Below, in pieces: positions 19,866 through 30,704 of a stretch of 64,000 bases of DNA. Every line of letters begins with the position of its first letter. Positions within the stretch are counted from its first letter, which is position 1. The notes beneath the pieces were generated by a model, which was given only the letters and a program-made list of their open reading frames with translations, did no database searches and was not told the origin of the DNA. The position numbers and the translations under genes were made by a program. This DNA comes from Solimonas sp. SE-A11 (GTDB lineage Bacteria > Pseudomonadota > Gammaproteobacteria > Nevskiales > Nevskiaceae): the NCBI RefSeq assembly GCF_030345715.1, contig NZ_JAUASX010000009.1, positions 124,001 to 188,000 of the forward strand, read 5' to 3'.

Positions 19866-20702
19866 ATGAAACTCTGCGGACGCGAGATCGGTCTCGACCA
19901 GCCCCTGTTCCTGATCGCCGGCCCTGACACCCTGGAGTCCCAGGACCTGGCGCTGGAAGTCGCCGGCCACATCAAGCCGATCGCGGATAAGCTTGGCATC
20001 CTGTACATCTTCAAGGGCAGCTTCGACAAGGCCAACCGCAGCTCGCATAAGAGCTACCGCGGCCCGGGCCTCGAAGGCGGCCTGAAGATCATGGAAGAGG
20101 TGAAGAAGCAGATCGGCGTGCCGGTGCTGACCGACGTGCACGAGGACACCCCGCTGGGCGAGGTCGCCTCCGTCATCGACGTGATCCAGACCCCGGCCTT
20201 CCTCTGCCGCCAGACCAACTTCATGCAGAACGTGGCCAGGACCGGCCGGCCGATCAACGTCAAGAAGGGCCAGTTCATGTCGCCCTGGGAGATGGGCAAC
20301 GTCATCGAAAAGATGACCGCCGTTGCCCCGCACCAGTTCATGCTCTGCGAGCGCGGCTTCAGCTTCGGCTACAACAACCTGGTCGCCGACATGCGCGGCC
20401 TGGCCATCATGCGCAAGTACGCCCCGGTGGTGTTCGACGGCACGCACACCGTGCAGTTGCCGGGCGGGCAGGGCAACGCCTCCGGCGGCATGCGCGAGAT
20501 GATCCCCGTGCTGGCCCGCGCCGCCATCGGCGCCGGTGTTTCCGGCCTGTTCCTGGAAACCCATCCGGACCCGGATTCCGCCCTCTGCGACGGCCCCAAC
20601 TCGCTGCCGCTGAAGCACATCGGCAACCTGCTGGAGACGCTGGTGGAGCTGGATCGCGTAGTCAAGAAGAGCGGCCTGCTCGAGAAGCAGCTCGGCGCCT
20701 GA
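19866..20702 (+). CDS. kdsA: 3-deoxy-8-phosphooctulonate (KDO-8-P) synthase
   Basis: Condenses phosphoenolpyruvate with arabinose 5-phosphate to KDO-8-phosphate for the lipopolysaccharide inner core. The 278-residue TIM-barrel protein shows [56 protein letters not shown], and [16 protein letters not shown] metal-independent type is suggested by Asn in the [12 protein letters not shown] segment, the position that is Cys in metal-dependent enzymes (family knowledge). It is preceded by a good ribosome-binding region (AAGGGG) and forms a unit with pyrG. Confidence 0.97.
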   Translation: MKLCGREIGLDQPLFLIAGPDTLESQDLALEVAGHIKPIADKLGILYIFKGSFDKANRSSHKSYRGPGLEGGLKIMEEVKKQIGVPVLTDVHEDTPLGEVASVIDVIQTPAFLCRQTNFMQNVARTGRPINVKKGQFMSPWEMGNVIEKMTAVAPHQFMLCERGFSFGYNNLVADMRGLAIMRKYAPVVFDGTHTVQLPGGQGNASGGMREMIPVLARAAIGAGVSGLFLETHPDPDSALCDGPNSLPLKHIGNLLETLVELDRVVKKSGLLEKQLGA

Positions 20703-20745
20703 GCCGGGGCTTCATGAGACGGCGAGCCGATCCGGTGCGCAGTCC

Positions 20746-21255
20746 ATGAATCGAAGCATCCTGCGCCATGTGGAAGCCTGCCCGGTACCGGCAGGCTCAC
20801 TGCTCGACGCCCATCGACTGGCCGGCAGCTACACGGACTGCTTCGTCGCCGAGATGGCCGGCGACATCTCGACGGCGCAGTTCGTCGAGGCCTTTTATAC
20901 CACGCCGCTGTTCAGGCTGGAGCGGCTGCTCCTCACCCTGGTATTCCGTCCGTCCAGCGACGCCGCCGCGCGCCAGCTGGCCTCGGGCCAGCGCGGGGAC
21001 TTCGCGGCCTGGCAGGTCGAGCAGCGGCGGGCGGACGAACTGCTCATGGCCGCCGGCCGCACCCGCTCCTGGCTGCAGGCGGCGCCATCTGCGGAAGGCA
21101 CATGCCTCCACTTCGGTTCCGCCATCGTGCCGGCCCGCGGTTCCGCACCGGGCGGCGATCCCCTGGGGTCGGTTTTCCGCGCCCTGCTGGACTTGCACCT
21201 TCTCTACTCGCGGGCCTTGCTGCGCGCGGCCTGCAGGCGCCTCACGCAGCACTGA
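20746..21255 (+). CDS. Uncharacterised protein inserted between kdsA and eno
   Basis: I do not recognise this 169-residue protein with confidence. It has no signal peptide or membrane segment and is Ala-, Arg- and Leu-rich. The order of segments (AHRLAGSYTDCFVAEMAG, QFVEAFYTTPLFRLERLLLTL, RRADELLMAAGRTRSWLQ, LHFGSAIVP, FRALLDLHLLYSRALLRAA) resembles the START/SRPBCC-like DUF2867 type of small lipid-binding-fold proteins, but this is only an impression. The codon pattern fits its neighbours and the start ATG lies 44 bases after kdsA. It interrupts a pyrG-kdsA-eno block that is contiguous in many gammaproteobacteria, so it is probably a lineage-specific addition. Confidence 0.75.
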   Translation: MNRSILRHVEACPVPAGSLLDAHRLAGSYTDCFVAEMAGDISTAQFVEAFYTTPLFRLERLLLTLVFRPSSDAAARQLASGQRGDFAAWQVEQRRADELLMAAGRTRSWLQAAPSAEGTCLHFGSAIVPARGSAPGGDPLGSVFRALLDLHLLYSRALLRAACRRLTQH

Positions 21256-22638
<1,383 letters not shown>

Positions 22639-22647
22639 GCTAGGGAA

Positions 22648-22926
22648 ATGAACAACCGTGTCGCCATTGCGGTTCTAGCCCTGATGTTGACGGGGCTGCA
22701 ATGGCGGCTGTGGGTTGCTGACGGCGGTGTGGCTCACACCCACCGCCTGAAGTCCCAGGTGCAGGCACAGCAGGAAGAGAACTCCAAGCTGAGGGCGCGC
22801 AACGCCGCCCGCGATGCCGAGGTCCGCGACCTGGGCACCGGTACTGCCGCCATCGAGGCGCGCGCCCGCACCACCCTGGGCATGATCAAGTCGAACGAGA
22901 CCTTCTATCTCGTGGTTTCGCAGTAA
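22648..22926 (+). CDS. ftsB: Cell division protein FtsB
   Basis: A small bitopic membrane protein of the divisome; with FtsL and FtsQ it helps recruit and activate the septal peptidoglycan synthase. The 92-residue product has one N-terminal membrane helix (about 4-20, AIAVLALMLTGLQWRLWV), then a coiled coil (about 32-70, LKSQVQAQQEENSKLRARNAA), and a C-terminal segment including RARTTLGMIKSNETFYLVV, as in FtsB. The position between eno and ispD is diagnostic. ATG 22648 lies 9 bases after eno. Confidence 0.92.
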   Translation: MNNRVAIAVLALMLTGLQWRLWVADGGVAHTHRLKSQVQAQQEENSKLRARNAARDAEVRDLGTGTAAIEARARTTLGMIKSNETFYLVVSQ

Positions 22927-22942
22927 GCCGCACCCAGCCGCT

Positions 22943-23653
22943 GTGAATTCCAAGGAGCGTTACTGGGCCGTGCTTCCTGCCGCCGGTGGCGGCACGCGCA
23001 TGGGCTCGGCCCGTCCCAAGCAGTACCTGCCCCTGCGGGGCCGTTCCCTGATCGAATGGAGCCTGGCGCCCTTCCTCGAGTCCGAGTGGATCGACGGCGT
23101 GGTAGTGGTGCTGGCCCGCAACGACACCGAGTTCCAGCGCCTGCCGATTGCCCGCCATCCCCGCATCGTCACCACCACCGGCGGCTCCGCCCGGGCCGAG
23201 TCGGTGCTCGCAGGGCTGGAGATGGTGGCCCGCCGGGCCGCCGCCTTCGAGGAGGTCTACGCCCTGGTGCACGATGCCGCACGGCCCTGCGTGGCCTGGA
23301 GCGACATCGAGAAGCTCTGCGAGGAGGCGGCCGACGAGCAGGGCGGCCTGCTGGCGCTGCCGGTCAGCGACACCTTGAAGCAGGCCCGCAAGGGCAAGGT
23401 GGCCGGCACCGTGGACCGCGAGTCCATGTGGCGGGCCCAGACACCCCAGCTGTTCCGGCTGGACCTGCTGACGCAGGCACTGCGCGGCTGCAGCGAGCAG
23501 GGCCTTGCGGTCACTGACGAGGCCAGCGCCATGGAGCGCGCCGGCTACGAGCCGCGCCTGGTGCGTGGCCGCGAGAGCAACATCAAGGTGACCTACCCCG
23601 AAGACCTGCCGCTGGCCGAGTTCTGGCTGGAGCAACAGGAGAACAGCCCATGA
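22943..23653 (+). CDS. ispD: 2-C-methyl-D-erythritol 4-phosphate cytidylyltransferase
   Basis: Third MEP pathway step: joins MEP and CTP. The 236 residues contain the nucleotide-binding [21 protein letters not shown] at the N-terminus, [24 protein letters not shown], and [33 protein letters not shown] at the end. The start is GTG 22943, since the conserved N-terminus begins only about a dozen codons later and no ATG lies before it. It shares ATGA with ispF. Confidence 0.97.
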   Translation: MNSKERYWAVLPAAGGGTRMGSARPKQYLPLRGRSLIEWSLAPFLESEWIDGVVVVLARNDTEFQRLPIARHPRIVTTTGGSARAESVLAGLEMVARRAAAFEEVYALVHDAARPCVAWSDIEKLCEEAADEQGGLLALPVSDTLKQARKGKVAGTVDRESMWRAQTPQLFRLDLLTQALRGCSEQGLAVTDEASAMERAGYEPRLVRGRESNIKVTYPEDLPLAEFWLEQQENSP

Positions 23654-24129
23654 ACATCCGTATCGGCCATGGCTTCGACGCGCACCGCATCGAGGCCGGC
23701 GAGGGCGTCCACCTCGGCGGCGTTCATATTCCCTGCGCCTGGCGCATCATCGCCCACTCCGACGGCGACGCCATGATCCACGCCCTCTGCGACGCCCTGC
23801 TGGGCGCCATCGCCGGTGGCGACATCGGCAAGCTGTTCCCGGACACGGACTCGCAGTTCAAGGGCATCGACAGCCGCCGCCTGCTGGCCGAGGTCATGCG
23901 CCGCGTGCGCGAGGCCGGCTACGGCGTGGTCAACGCCGACCTGACGTTGATCGCCCAGGTGCCGCGCGTCTCGCCGCACACCCAGGCCATGCGCGAGGCC
24001 CTCGCCGCGGATCTCGGCGTGGACATCGGCCGGGTCAACGTCAAGGCGACCACCAACGAGGGCATGGGGCACATCGGTCGCAAGGAAGGCATCGCGGCGC
24101 ATGCGGTAGTGCTGCTGGCCGGCGTCTAG
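23650..24129 (+). CDS. ispF: 2-C-methyl-D-erythritol 2,4-cyclodiphosphate synthase
   Basis: Cyclises CDP-ME-2-phosphate to MEcPP. The 159-residue protein begins [11 protein letters not shown], with the zinc-binding Asp and His, followed by [32 protein letters not shown], and ends with [22 protein letters not shown]. The ATGA overlap with ispD fixes the start. Its stop TAG lies in the palindrome CTAG (24126-24129), the other strand of which is the stop of the convergent gene. Confidence 0.98.
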   Translation: MNIRIGHGFDAHRIEAGEGVHLGGVHIPCAWRIIAHSDGDAMIHALCDALLGAIAGGDIGKLFPDTDSQFKGIDSRRLLAEVMRRVREAGYGVVNADLTLIAQVPRVSPHTQAMREALAADLGVDIGRVNVKATTNEGMGHIGRKEGIAAHAVVLLAGV

Positions 24130-24533
24130 CTTCGGCTTTCGGCCTGCCGGGCCTCGATCTCGTAGCGGTTGTCCCAGTAGGCCCGCCCGCCGCGGCGCCA
24201 GGCGTCCCAGGACGCCCACAGGTACAGCAGCGGAAACAGCAGGCCCCAGCGCTCGTATTGACGCACATGCATCAGCTCGTGGGCCAGGGTGCGTTCCATC
24301 GTCTCGGCGTCGCGTGCCAGCACCAGGTGCCCGATGGTGATGGCCCCGATCCAGCCCCGCGCCAGCAACCAGCCCCCGAACCCGCCGTAGGCGAACAGCG
24401 CGCCCGTGGGCCCCAGGCGCCGCCACTGCCAGCCGCCGCCCAGCAGCGTCGGCAAGGCCAGCAGCAGCCCGGCCAGGGTCCAGGGCAGGGGCCAGGCCAG
24501 GCGGACCAGGGTCCGGCCCAAGCCGGTGCTCAT
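24126..24533 (-). CDS. Small membrane protein with HExxH metalloprotease-like motif
   Basis: A 135-residue protein with two or three hydrophobic segments (about 12-30 [20 protein letters not shown]; 38-60; and a weaker one around 98-110) and the sequence [20 protein letters not shown] around residue 85. HELMH followed by Gln-Tyr is the zinc-binding pattern of gluzincin-like peptidases, but the remaining third ligand and a complete protease fold cannot be shown in so short a chain. It is translated by an ATGA overlap from the Smr gene on the same strand and is convergent with ispF, sharing its CTAG stop. Function unknown. Confidence 0.75.
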   Translation of the reverse strand: MSTGLGRTLVRLAWPLPWTLAGLLLALPTLLGGGWQWRRLGPTGALFAYGGFGGWLLARGWIGAITIGHLVLARDAETMERTLAHELMHVRQYERWGLLFPLLYLWASWDAWRRGGRAYWDNRYEIEARQAESRS

Positions 24534-25078
24534 GCCGGTCCGCCGCCCTGGCGCCGCAGCAGCGCGTAGACCGCGCCGGTGCCGCCGTCCATGGGACGGG
24601 CAGAGCAGAAGGCCAGCACGTCGCGGCGCTTGCGCAGCCAGCCATCGAGCAGGCTCTTGATCACCGGGCCGGAGTTGGGCGAACCATTGCCCTTGCCGTG
24701 GATGATCCGCACGCAGCGCAGGTCCTGGTCCTGGCACAGGGCCAGGAAGCGGCTCACGGCCTCCTTGGCCCGGTCGCGGTTCAGGCCGTGCAGGTCCAGC
24801 TCCTTCTCGATGCGGTACTGGCCCCGGCGCAGCTTGCGGAACACGCTGTCTTGGATGCCGTCGGCCCGGTAGGAGAGGGTGTCGCCGCTTTCGAACAGCT
24901 CGTCGGGCTCTTCCAGCAGCTCCCGCATGACCTGGCGGTCGTCCGCCTCGCGGAAGCGCGGCAGGGTGGACAGCCGCCGGCCGGACAGGGTGATGTGCTC
25001 GCTGGGCGCCTTGGGGCGCACGTCACGGACCGCCTCGCGGAACAGGGCGCGGTCGTCTTCGTCGGGGTTCTTGGTCAT
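24530..25078 (-). CDS. Smr/MutS2-type domain protein
   Basis: Smr domains are nicking or RNA-binding nuclease modules; stand-alone family members in proteobacteria include SmrA and the ribosome-collision nuclease SmrB. The 182-residue protein has a charged N-terminal region (about 1-90, with LSYRADGIQDSVFRKLRRGQ) and a C-terminal Smr domain (about 93-180) showing ELDLHGLNRDRAKEAVSRFL, CVRIIHGKGNGSPN and FCSARPMDGGTGAVYALLRR. The DLHG and GKG motifs are intact. ATG 25078 with AAGGAC upstream is preferred over a TTG at 25099. It is divergent from surE. Whether it is SmrA- or SmrB-like cannot be settled from sequence inspection. Confidence 0.9.
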   Translation of the reverse strand: MTKNPDEDDRALFREAVRDVRPKAPSEHITLSGRRLSTLPRFREADDRQVMRELLEEPDELFESGDTLSYRADGIQDSVFRKLRRGQYRIEKELDLHGLNRDRAKEAVSRFLALCQDQDLRCVRIIHGKGNGSPNSGPVIKSLLDGWLRKRRDVLAFCSARPMDGGTGAVYALLRRQGGGPA

Positions 25079-25148
25079 GAAAAAGTCCTTCCAGCTCAAC
25101 CATCATAGCCCCTGACCCGGTAAACTAGGGCCAGCTAATTCGGTTCGC

Positions 25149-25895
25149 ATGAAAATCCTGCTCTCCAACGACGACGGCTGCATGGCGCCGGGCCTGCGCT
25201 GCCTGCATGAACACCTCCGCCAGCATCACGAGGTCACCGTGGTGGCGCCGGACCGCAACCGCAGCGGGGCCAGCAATTCGCTGACCCTGATGAACCCGAT
25301 CCGTGCCCAGTGCCATCCCGACGGCGTCTGGTGCGTGGACGGCACCCCTACCGACAGCGTCCACCTGGCGCTGACCGGTTTGCTCGACACCAAGCCGGAC
25401 ATGGTGGTGTCCGGCATCAACGCCGGCGCCAACCTGGGCGACGACACCCTGTACTCCGGCACCGTGGCCGCCGCCATGGAAGGCCGTCACCTGGGCCTGT
25501 CGGCCATCGCCGTATCCTGCGTCTCGCACAACCCGAAGCACTACGACACCGCCGCCCGCGTGACGCTGCGCCTGGTGGAGCGCCTGGCGCAGGACCCGCT
25601 GCCGGGCGACACCATCCTCAACGTCAACGTGCCCGACATCCCCTGGGAGCAGCTGCAGGGCTTCGAGGTCACCCGCCTGGGCAACCGCCACCGTGCCGAA
25701 TCCGTGACCAAGTCCGCCGATCCGCGCGGCCGGCCGATCTACTGGATCGGTGCCGCGGGTGGCGAGGCCGACTGCGGGCCGGGCACCGACTTCTACGCCG
25801 TGGCGCAGAACCGTGCGTCGATCACGCCGATCCTGGTGGACCTGACACGGCACAGCCTACTGGACCGGCTGGGGCAATGGGCAGCCCGCCTGTGA
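25149..25895 (+). CDS. surE: 5'/3'-nucleotidase SurE
   Basis: A metal-dependent nucleoside monophosphate phosphatase linked to stationary-phase survival. The 248-residue protein opens with [18 protein letters not shown], where the Asp pair binds the metal, then [15 protein letters not shown], and [27 protein letters not shown]. The start ATG lies 70 bases from the divergent Smr gene; a TAAACT -10-like hexamer lies at 25121. It overlaps pcm at its end, as in the classic surE-pcm pair. Confidence 0.97.
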   Translation: MKILLSNDDGCMAPGLRCLHEHLRQHHEVTVVAPDRNRSGASNSLTLMNPIRAQCHPDGVWCVDGTPTDSVHLALTGLLDTKPDMVVSGINAGANLGDDTLYSGTVAAAMEGRHLGLSAIAVSCVSHNPKHYDTAARVTLRLVERLAQDPLPGDTILNVNVPDIPWEQLQGFEVTRLGNRHRAESVTKSADPRGRPIYWIGAAGGEADCGPGTDFYAVAQNRASITPILVDLTRHSLLDRLGQWAARL

Positions 25896-26593
25896 GGTAC
25901 GACCTGCGCAACAAGACGCCGGCCCAGGCGCGCGCCGCCGCCAATGGCGGCGTGGCGGCGGCCGTTCCGGCGCCGCGCTCGCGCCTGATCGACGAGCTGC
26001 GCCGCCTCGGCATCAGCGACGAGAAGGTGCTGGCATCCATGGCCAAGCTGCCGCGGCACGAGTTCGTGTCCGAGGCGCTGAAGACCCGGGCCTACGACAA
26101 CGACGCCCTGCCGATCGGCCACGCCCAGACCATCTCCCAGCCCTACATCGTCGCCCTGATGACGCAGCTGCTGCTGCAGGGCAAGCGCCTGAAGCGGGTG
26201 CTGGAGATCGGTACCGGCAGTGGCTACCAGACCGCCGTGCTGGCCGACCTGGTGGACGTGGTGTTCACCGTGGAGCGCATCAAGCCGCTGTCGGAGATCG
26301 CCCGCAAGCGCTTGACCGAGGTTGGCTGCCGCAACGTGCATTTCGGCTACGCCGATGGCATGCAGGGCTGGATGCCGTATGCGCCCTATGACGGCATCCT
26401 GGTCACCGCCGGCGCCGAGAGCGTGCCGCCGGCCCTGCTGGCGCAACTCGACAAGGGCGGCCGACTGGTCATTCCCGTTGGCCCCCAGGGGGGGCAGGTA
26501 CTGCGTGTCATCGACCGCCGTATCACCGGCGCTTTCAAGGAGCAGGACGTGACGCCCGTGAGTTTCGTGCCCTTGCTAGCAGGAAAAGCCTGA
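25877..26593 (+). CDS. pcm: Protein-L-isoaspartate O-methyltransferase
   Basis: Repairs isoaspartyl residues in aged proteins using S-adenosylmethionine. The 238 residues contain a Pcm N-terminal helix with [37 protein letters not shown], the SAM motif [16 protein letters not shown], and [21 protein letters not shown] with GGRLVIPVG. Two starts are possible: ATG 25877, or GTG 25892 sharing GTGA with the surE stop; the first is given because it is ATG. The next gene begins immediately after the stop. Confidence 0.95.
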   Translation: MGSPPVRYDLRNKTPAQARAAANGGVAAAVPAPRSRLIDELRRLGISDEKVLASMAKLPRHEFVSEALKTRAYDNDALPIGHAQTISQPYIVALMTQLLLQGKRLKRVLEIGTGSGYQTAVLADLVDVVFTVERIKPLSEIARKRLTEVGCRNVHFGYADGMQGWMPYAPYDGILVTAGAESVPPALLAQLDKGGRLVIPVGPQGGQVLRVIDRRITGAFKEQDVTPVSFVPLLAGKA

Positions 26594-27199
26594 ATGGAAG
26601 CCTTTGGTCAGTGGTTGAGCGGCATCCTGTCGCACCTCGGCTATGCCGAGATCGTGTTCCTGATGGCGCTGGAGTCCAGCCTCTTCCCGGTGCCCTCGGA
26701 GCTGGTGATGATCCCGGCCGGTTACCTCGCCGCCAAGGGCCAGCTGAACCCCTTCCTGGCGGTGGCGGCAGGTGGCCTGGGCTCCCTGATCGGTGCCAGT
26801 GCCAATTACGTGCTGGGCCGCTATGCCGGCCGCGCCTTCCTGCTGCGCTACGGCAAGTACTTCCTGATCAACGAGCAGAAGTACCAGGAAGCCGAGGCCC
26901 TGTTCCTGAAGAACGCCAACCTGGCCACCTTCGTCGGGCGCCTGCTGCCCGTGATCCGCCACCTGATCTCGCTGCCGGCCGGCGTGTTCGGCATGGCATT
27001 GCTGCCCTTTGCGGTCATCACCACGGTGGGCGCCACGCTGTGGTGCGCGATCCTGGTGGCGGCCGGCTACTACTTCGGCGAGCCGGCGATCCTGGCCATC
27101 ACCGAGTACACCCACGAACTGGCCATTGCGACGGTACTGCTGACGGCCGTCTTCGGCCTGTGGTTCCTGCTGCGCCGCCGCCCCCGGGGCGTCGCGTGA
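26594..27199 (+). CDS. DedA family membrane protein
   Basis: DedA proteins are polytopic inner-membrane proteins; some recycle undecaprenyl phosphate or phosphatidylethanolamine. The 201-residue product has the expected signatures: ALESSLFPVPSELVMIPAGYLAAKG near the start, GSLIGASANYVLGRYAG, and FVGRLLPVIRHLISLPAGVFGM with the paired Arg and Pro, then two C-terminal membrane helices and a basic end. It follows pcm with no gap and overlaps nlpD by 4 bases. Which DedA subfamily and substrate apply is not visible. Confidence 0.93.
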   Translation: MEAFGQWLSGILSHLGYAEIVFLMALESSLFPVPSELVMIPAGYLAAKGQLNPFLAVAAGGLGSLIGASANYVLGRYAGRAFLLRYGKYFLINEQKYQEAEALFLKNANLATFVGRLLPVIRHLISLPAGVFGMALLPFAVITTVGATLWCAILVAAGYYFGEPAILAITEYTHELAIATVLLTAVFGLWFLLRRRPRGVA

Positions 27200-28041
27200 A
27201 GGCCGCCCTGCGCTCCGGCTTGCTGTCGCTGGGCGCCCTGGCGCTGGGCGGCTGCGCCGGCCTGGGCTCCTGGGAGGGCGAGCGCACGGTCTACAACGGC
27301 AAGAAGAGTCCGACTGCGGCCGAGAGCCCGGTCCGCGCCGAGCGGGCGGTGGGGGCGGATGACCACCTGGTGCAGCGGGGCGATACGGTCTATGCCATCG
27401 CCTTCCGCAACAACCTGGACTTCCGTGAGCTGGCGCGCTGGAACGGCATCGGCTCCGATTACCTGATCCGCCCCGGCCAGGTGCTGCGCCTGAAGGCGCC
27501 GCCGCCGGCACCCCAGCCGCGCTACACCGAGGGCGATGTCCAGACCACCGCCGCCCCCGAGGCCGATATCGCCCCGGTGAAGTCCGAGCCGATCACCGCG
27601 GACACCCCGCCACCGCCGCTGGAGCCCCCGGGCGCCGTGGTGGTGGATACCGCCGGCTTCCAATGGACCTGGCCCACCAACGGCACCGTGATCCGTGGCT
27701 ATGAGCCGGCCCAGGGCAACAAGGGCCTGGATTTCACCGGGACGGTGGGCCAGCCGGTGTTCGCCGCCGCCCCTGGGCGGGTGGTGTACAGCGGCAACGC
27801 CCTGAAGGGCTATGGCGAGCTGATCATCATCAAGCACGACGAGGTCCACCTGTCGGCCTACGGCTACAACCGCCAGCGCCACGTCAAGGAAGGCGACGTC
27901 GTCACCACCGGCCAGCCGATCGGCGAGATGGGCTCCGGGCCGGAGAACAAGCCGCTGCTGCATTTCGAAATCCGCGAGCGCGGCAAACCGGTGAATCCGG
28001 TGGGTTTCCTGCCGGCCAAGGCCAAGCCGGCGGCCAAGTAG
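27196..28041 (+). CDS. nlpD: NlpD-type LysM/M23 outer-membrane lipoprotein
   Basis: NlpD activates the septal amidase AmiC. The 281-residue protein starts at GTG overlapping the dedA stop and has a lipoprotein signal (about 1-17, lipobox LALGGC), a LysM domain (about 55-100, [26 protein letters not shown]), a Pro-rich linker, and a LytM/M23 domain (about 155-275). The metal-binding residues of active M23 peptidases are lost: KGLDFTG stands where HxGxD is expected and LHFEIR lacks the first His of HxH. This fits an activator rather than an enzyme. In Enterobacteria and Pseudomonas rpoS follows; here it does not. Confidence 0.93.
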   Translation: MKAALRSGLLSLGALALGGCAGLGSWEGERTVYNGKKSPTAAESPVRAERAVGADDHLVQRGDTVYAIAFRNNLDFRELARWNGIGSDYLIRPGQVLRLKAPPPAPQPRYTEGDVQTTAAPEADIAPVKSEPITADTPPPPLEPPGAVVVDTAGFQWTWPTNGTVIRGYEPAQGNKGLDFTGTVGQPVFAAAPGRVVYSGNALKGYGELIIIKHDEVHLSAYGYNRQRHVKEGDVVTTGQPIGEMGSGPENKPLLHFEIRERGKPVNPVGFLPAKAKPAAK

Positions 28042-28094
28042 GGCGGGGCGCTGTCTTTCGCGCTGTGCCGGTCGTTTCCCGGGGTGGCTGTACA

Positions 28095-28123
28095 TTGAAC
28101 ATCCGGGCTGCCGACTTGATAAT
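28095..28123 (+). promoter_or_regulatory. Promoter of the alaC-hom operon
   Basis: TTGAAC at 28095-28100 and GATAAT at 28118-28123 with a 17-base spacer form one of the best sigma-70 promoters in the window. About 60 bases of leader precede the aminotransferase ATG. No leader peptide or attenuator hairpin is visible in it. Confidence 0.75.
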
Positions 28124-28186
28124 ACGTGCCCCCTTTTCCTGCTAACTGTCGGAACTCCCAGTGGAATCCGCCATGAAGGCCACTTC

Positions 28187-29377
28187 ATGAAGAATGACTT
28201 CCCGCGCATCAAGCGACTGCCCCCCTACGTCTTCAACGTCATCGGCGAACTGAAGAAGGGTGCACGAGCTCGTGGCGAGGACGTCATCGATTTCTCGATG
28301 GGCAACCCCGACCAGGCCACCCCGAAGCACATCGTCGACAAGCTGGTCGAGGTGGTGCAGCGCGAAGACCCGGCGGTGTTTCGCTACTCCGTGTCCAAGG
28401 GCATCCCGCGCCTGCGCCGCGCCATCGCCCGCTGGTACAAGACCCGCTTCGACGTGGACCTGGATCCCGAGAGCGAGACCGTGGCCACCATCGGCTCCAA
28501 GGAAGGCCTGGCGCACCTCATGCTGGCCACGCTGGACCGCGGCGACGTGGTCATGGTGCCGAACCCGGCGTACCCGATCCATCCGTATGGCGCCGTCATC
28601 GCCGGCGCCGACGTGCGCCACGTGCGCCTGACGCCGGGCACGGATTTTTTCGCCGAGCTGGAGCGGGCGATCAAGGAATGCTGGCCGCGTCCCAAGTTCC
28701 TGATCCTGAATTTCCCCGGCAACCCCACCGCCGAGTGCGTGGAGCTGGACTTCTTTGCGCGCGTGGTCGCGATGGCGAAGGAGTACGACTTCTGGGTGAT
28801 CCACGACATCGCCTATGCCGACATCGTGTTCGACGGCTGGAAAGCGCCGTCGTTCCTGCAGGTGCCCGGCGCCAAGGACGTGGGCGTTGAGTTCTTCACG
28901 CTGTCCAAGAGCTACAACATGCCTGGCTGGCGCACCGGTTTCATGTGCGGCAACCCCGAGCTGTGCTACGCGCTCAGCCGCATGAAGAGCTACCTGGACT
29001 ACGGCACCTTCACGCCGGTGCAGGTCGCCTCCATCGCCGCGCTGGAAGGCCCGCAGGACTGTGTGAAGGAAATCGCGCAGATGTACCAGGAGCGCCGCGA
29101 CGTGCTCTGCGAGGGCCTGCATTCGGCCGGTTGGAACGTGCAGATTCCCAAGGCCAGCATGTTCGTCTGGGCCAGGATTCCCGAGCCTTTCGCCAAGCTC
29201 GGCAGCCTGGAGTTTTCCAAGCTGATGATGAACGAGGCCAAGGTGGCGGTTTCCCCCGGCATCGGCTTCGGCGACTACGGTGACGATCACGTGCGCTTTG
29301 CGCTGATCGAGAACGAGCATCGCAGCCGTCAGGCGATCCGCGGTATCAAGAAAATGTTGAAAGAATCGAAAGTATGA
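28187..29377 (+). CDS. alaC: Class I aminotransferase, AlaC type (alanine/pyruvate)
   Basis: A PLP-dependent aminotransferase expected to make alanine from pyruvate and glutamate. The 396 residues show [86 protein letters not shown], the PLP lysine in [16 protein letters not shown], and the C-terminal Arg in [14 protein letters not shown]. The order alaC-hom is frequent in proteobacteria lacking a thrA fusion. The same fold covers diaminopimelate aminotransferase (DapC-like), which cannot be excluded. It shares ATGA with hom. Confidence 0.9.
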   Translation: MKNDFPRIKRLPPYVFNVIGELKKGARARGEDVIDFSMGNPDQATPKHIVDKLVEVVQREDPAVFRYSVSKGIPRLRRAIARWYKTRFDVDLDPESETVATIGSKEGLAHLMLATLDRGDVVMVPNPAYPIHPYGAVIAGADVRHVRLTPGTDFFAELERAIKECWPRPKFLILNFPGNPTAECVELDFFARVVAMAKEYDFWVIHDIAYADIVFDGWKAPSFLQVPGAKDVGVEFFTLSKSYNMPGWRTGFMCGNPELCYALSRMKSYLDYGTFTPVQVASIAALEGPQDCVKEIAQMYQERRDVLCEGLHSAGWNVQIPKASMFVWARIPEPFAKLGSLEFSKLMMNEAKVAVSPGIGFGDYGDDHVRFALIENEHRSRQAIRGIKKMLKESKV

Positions 29378-30681
29378 AACCCATCAAAGTCGGTCTCATC
29401 GGCCTCGGCACCGTCGGCCAGGGCGTCATCAAGGTCCTGCGCGAGAACGCCGAGGAAATCACTCGCCGTGTCGGCCGCCCGGTGATCGTGACGCATGCCA
29501 GCGCACGTGACCTCTCCCGCGAGCGCGGCGTGGACCTGTCCGGCGTGCAGCTCACCACGGATTCCATGAGCATTGCCCGCGATGCCGACGTGGACGTCGT
29601 CGCCGAACTGATCGGCGGCCATTCGCCGGCGGCGGAGCTGATCCTGGCCGCCATCGCGCGCGGCAAGTCCGTGGTCACCGCCAACAAGGCGCTGATCGCA
29701 CAGGACGGCAACCGCATCTTCGACGCCGCCCGCAAGGCTGGCGTGGCCGTGGCCTTCGAGGCGGCGGTGGCGGGCGGCATTCCCATCATCAAGGCGATCC
29801 GCGAGGGCCTGGCCGGCAACCGCATCGAGGGCGTCGCCGGCATCATCAACGGCACCTGCAACTACATCCTCACGCAGATGACCGAGAAGGGCGAGGACTT
29901 CGGCGAGGCGCTGGCCGCCGCGCAGAAGCTCGGCTACGCCGAGGCCGATCCGACCTTCGACATCGAGGGCGTGGACGCCGCGCACAAGCTGACGATCCTG
30001 GCGTCCATCGCCTTCGGCATCCCGCTGTCCTTCGAGGCCGTGGCGACCGAGGGCATCACCCGCGTCACCTCGCAGGACATCGCCAACGCCCGCCAGCTTG
30101 GCTACCGCATCAAGCTGCTCGGCATCGCCAAGCGCAGCGAGGGCGGGGTGGAGCTGCGTGTGCAGCCCACCTTCATTCCCGAAGACAAGCTGCTGGCCAA
30201 GGTCGACGGCGTGCTGAACTCCGTGCTGGTCAAGGGCAATGCCGTGGGCCAGGTCGGCTTCTACGGCCGCGGCGCCGGCAGTGAGGCCACCGCCTCGTCG
30301 GTGGTCGCCGACATCGTGGACATCGCCCGTGCGCTGAGCGGCGAGTCGCGCTACACCGTACCGGCGCTGGCCTTCCAGCCCGACGCGGTCAAGCCGCTGC
30401 CGCTGGTGCCGGCGGCCGAAACCGAGTCCGCCAACTACCTGAGCCTGCGCGTGGCCGACGAGCCGGGCGTGCTGTCCAAGCTCACCGCCATACTGGCCGC
30501 CCACGACATCAGCGTGGAGGCCATCGTCCAGCGCGAGCCACACGGCGGCGAGGATGCCAGGGTGGCCCTGATCACCTCGGTGGTGTCCGAGCAGCGCCTG
30601 GCTACCGCCATGGCCGAGATGCAGACCCTGCCATTCGTGCGCGAGGGCATCGCGCGCTTCCGCGTCGAGAAGTTCGACTAG
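29374..30681 (+). CDS. hom: Homoserine dehydrogenase
   Basis: Reduces aspartate semialdehyde to homoserine, the branch to threonine and methionine. The 435-residue monofunctional enzyme has an NAD(P) domain (about 1-130; [17 protein letters not shown]), [57 protein letters not shown] with the catalytic Asp and Lys, and a C-terminal ACT domain (about 350-430; [20 protein letters not shown]) for threonine feedback. ATGA with alaC fixes the start. thrC follows after one inserted GNAT gene. Confidence 0.97.
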   Translation: MKPIKVGLIGLGTVGQGVIKVLRENAEEITRRVGRPVIVTHASARDLSRERGVDLSGVQLTTDSMSIARDADVDVVAELIGGHSPAAELILAAIARGKSVVTANKALIAQDGNRIFDAARKAGVAVAFEAAVAGGIPIIKAIREGLAGNRIEGVAGIINGTCNYILTQMTEKGEDFGEALAAAQKLGYAEADPTFDIEGVDAAHKLTILASIAFGIPLSFEAVATEGITRVTSQDIANARQLGYRIKLLGIAKRSEGGVELRVQPTFIPEDKLLAKVDGVLNSVLVKGNAVGQVGFYGRGAGSEATASSVVADIVDIARALSGESRYTVPALAFQPDAVKPLPLVPAAETESANYLSLRVADEPGVLSKLTAILAAHDISVEAIVQREPHGGEDARVALITSVVSEQRLATAMAEMQTLPFVREGIARFRVEKFD

Positions 30682-30704
30682 CCGGCGCTCGCGCCGGCGT
30701 TGCC

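Noticed and set aside
24530-25078. A MutS2 homologue
   Set aside because: Only the Smr domain is present; the MutS ATPase region is absent at 182 residues.
28187-29377. Certain assignment as diaminopimelate aminotransferase (DapC)
   Set aside because: The fold and motifs fit several class I aminotransferases; the hom-thrC context favours AlaC but does not prove it.
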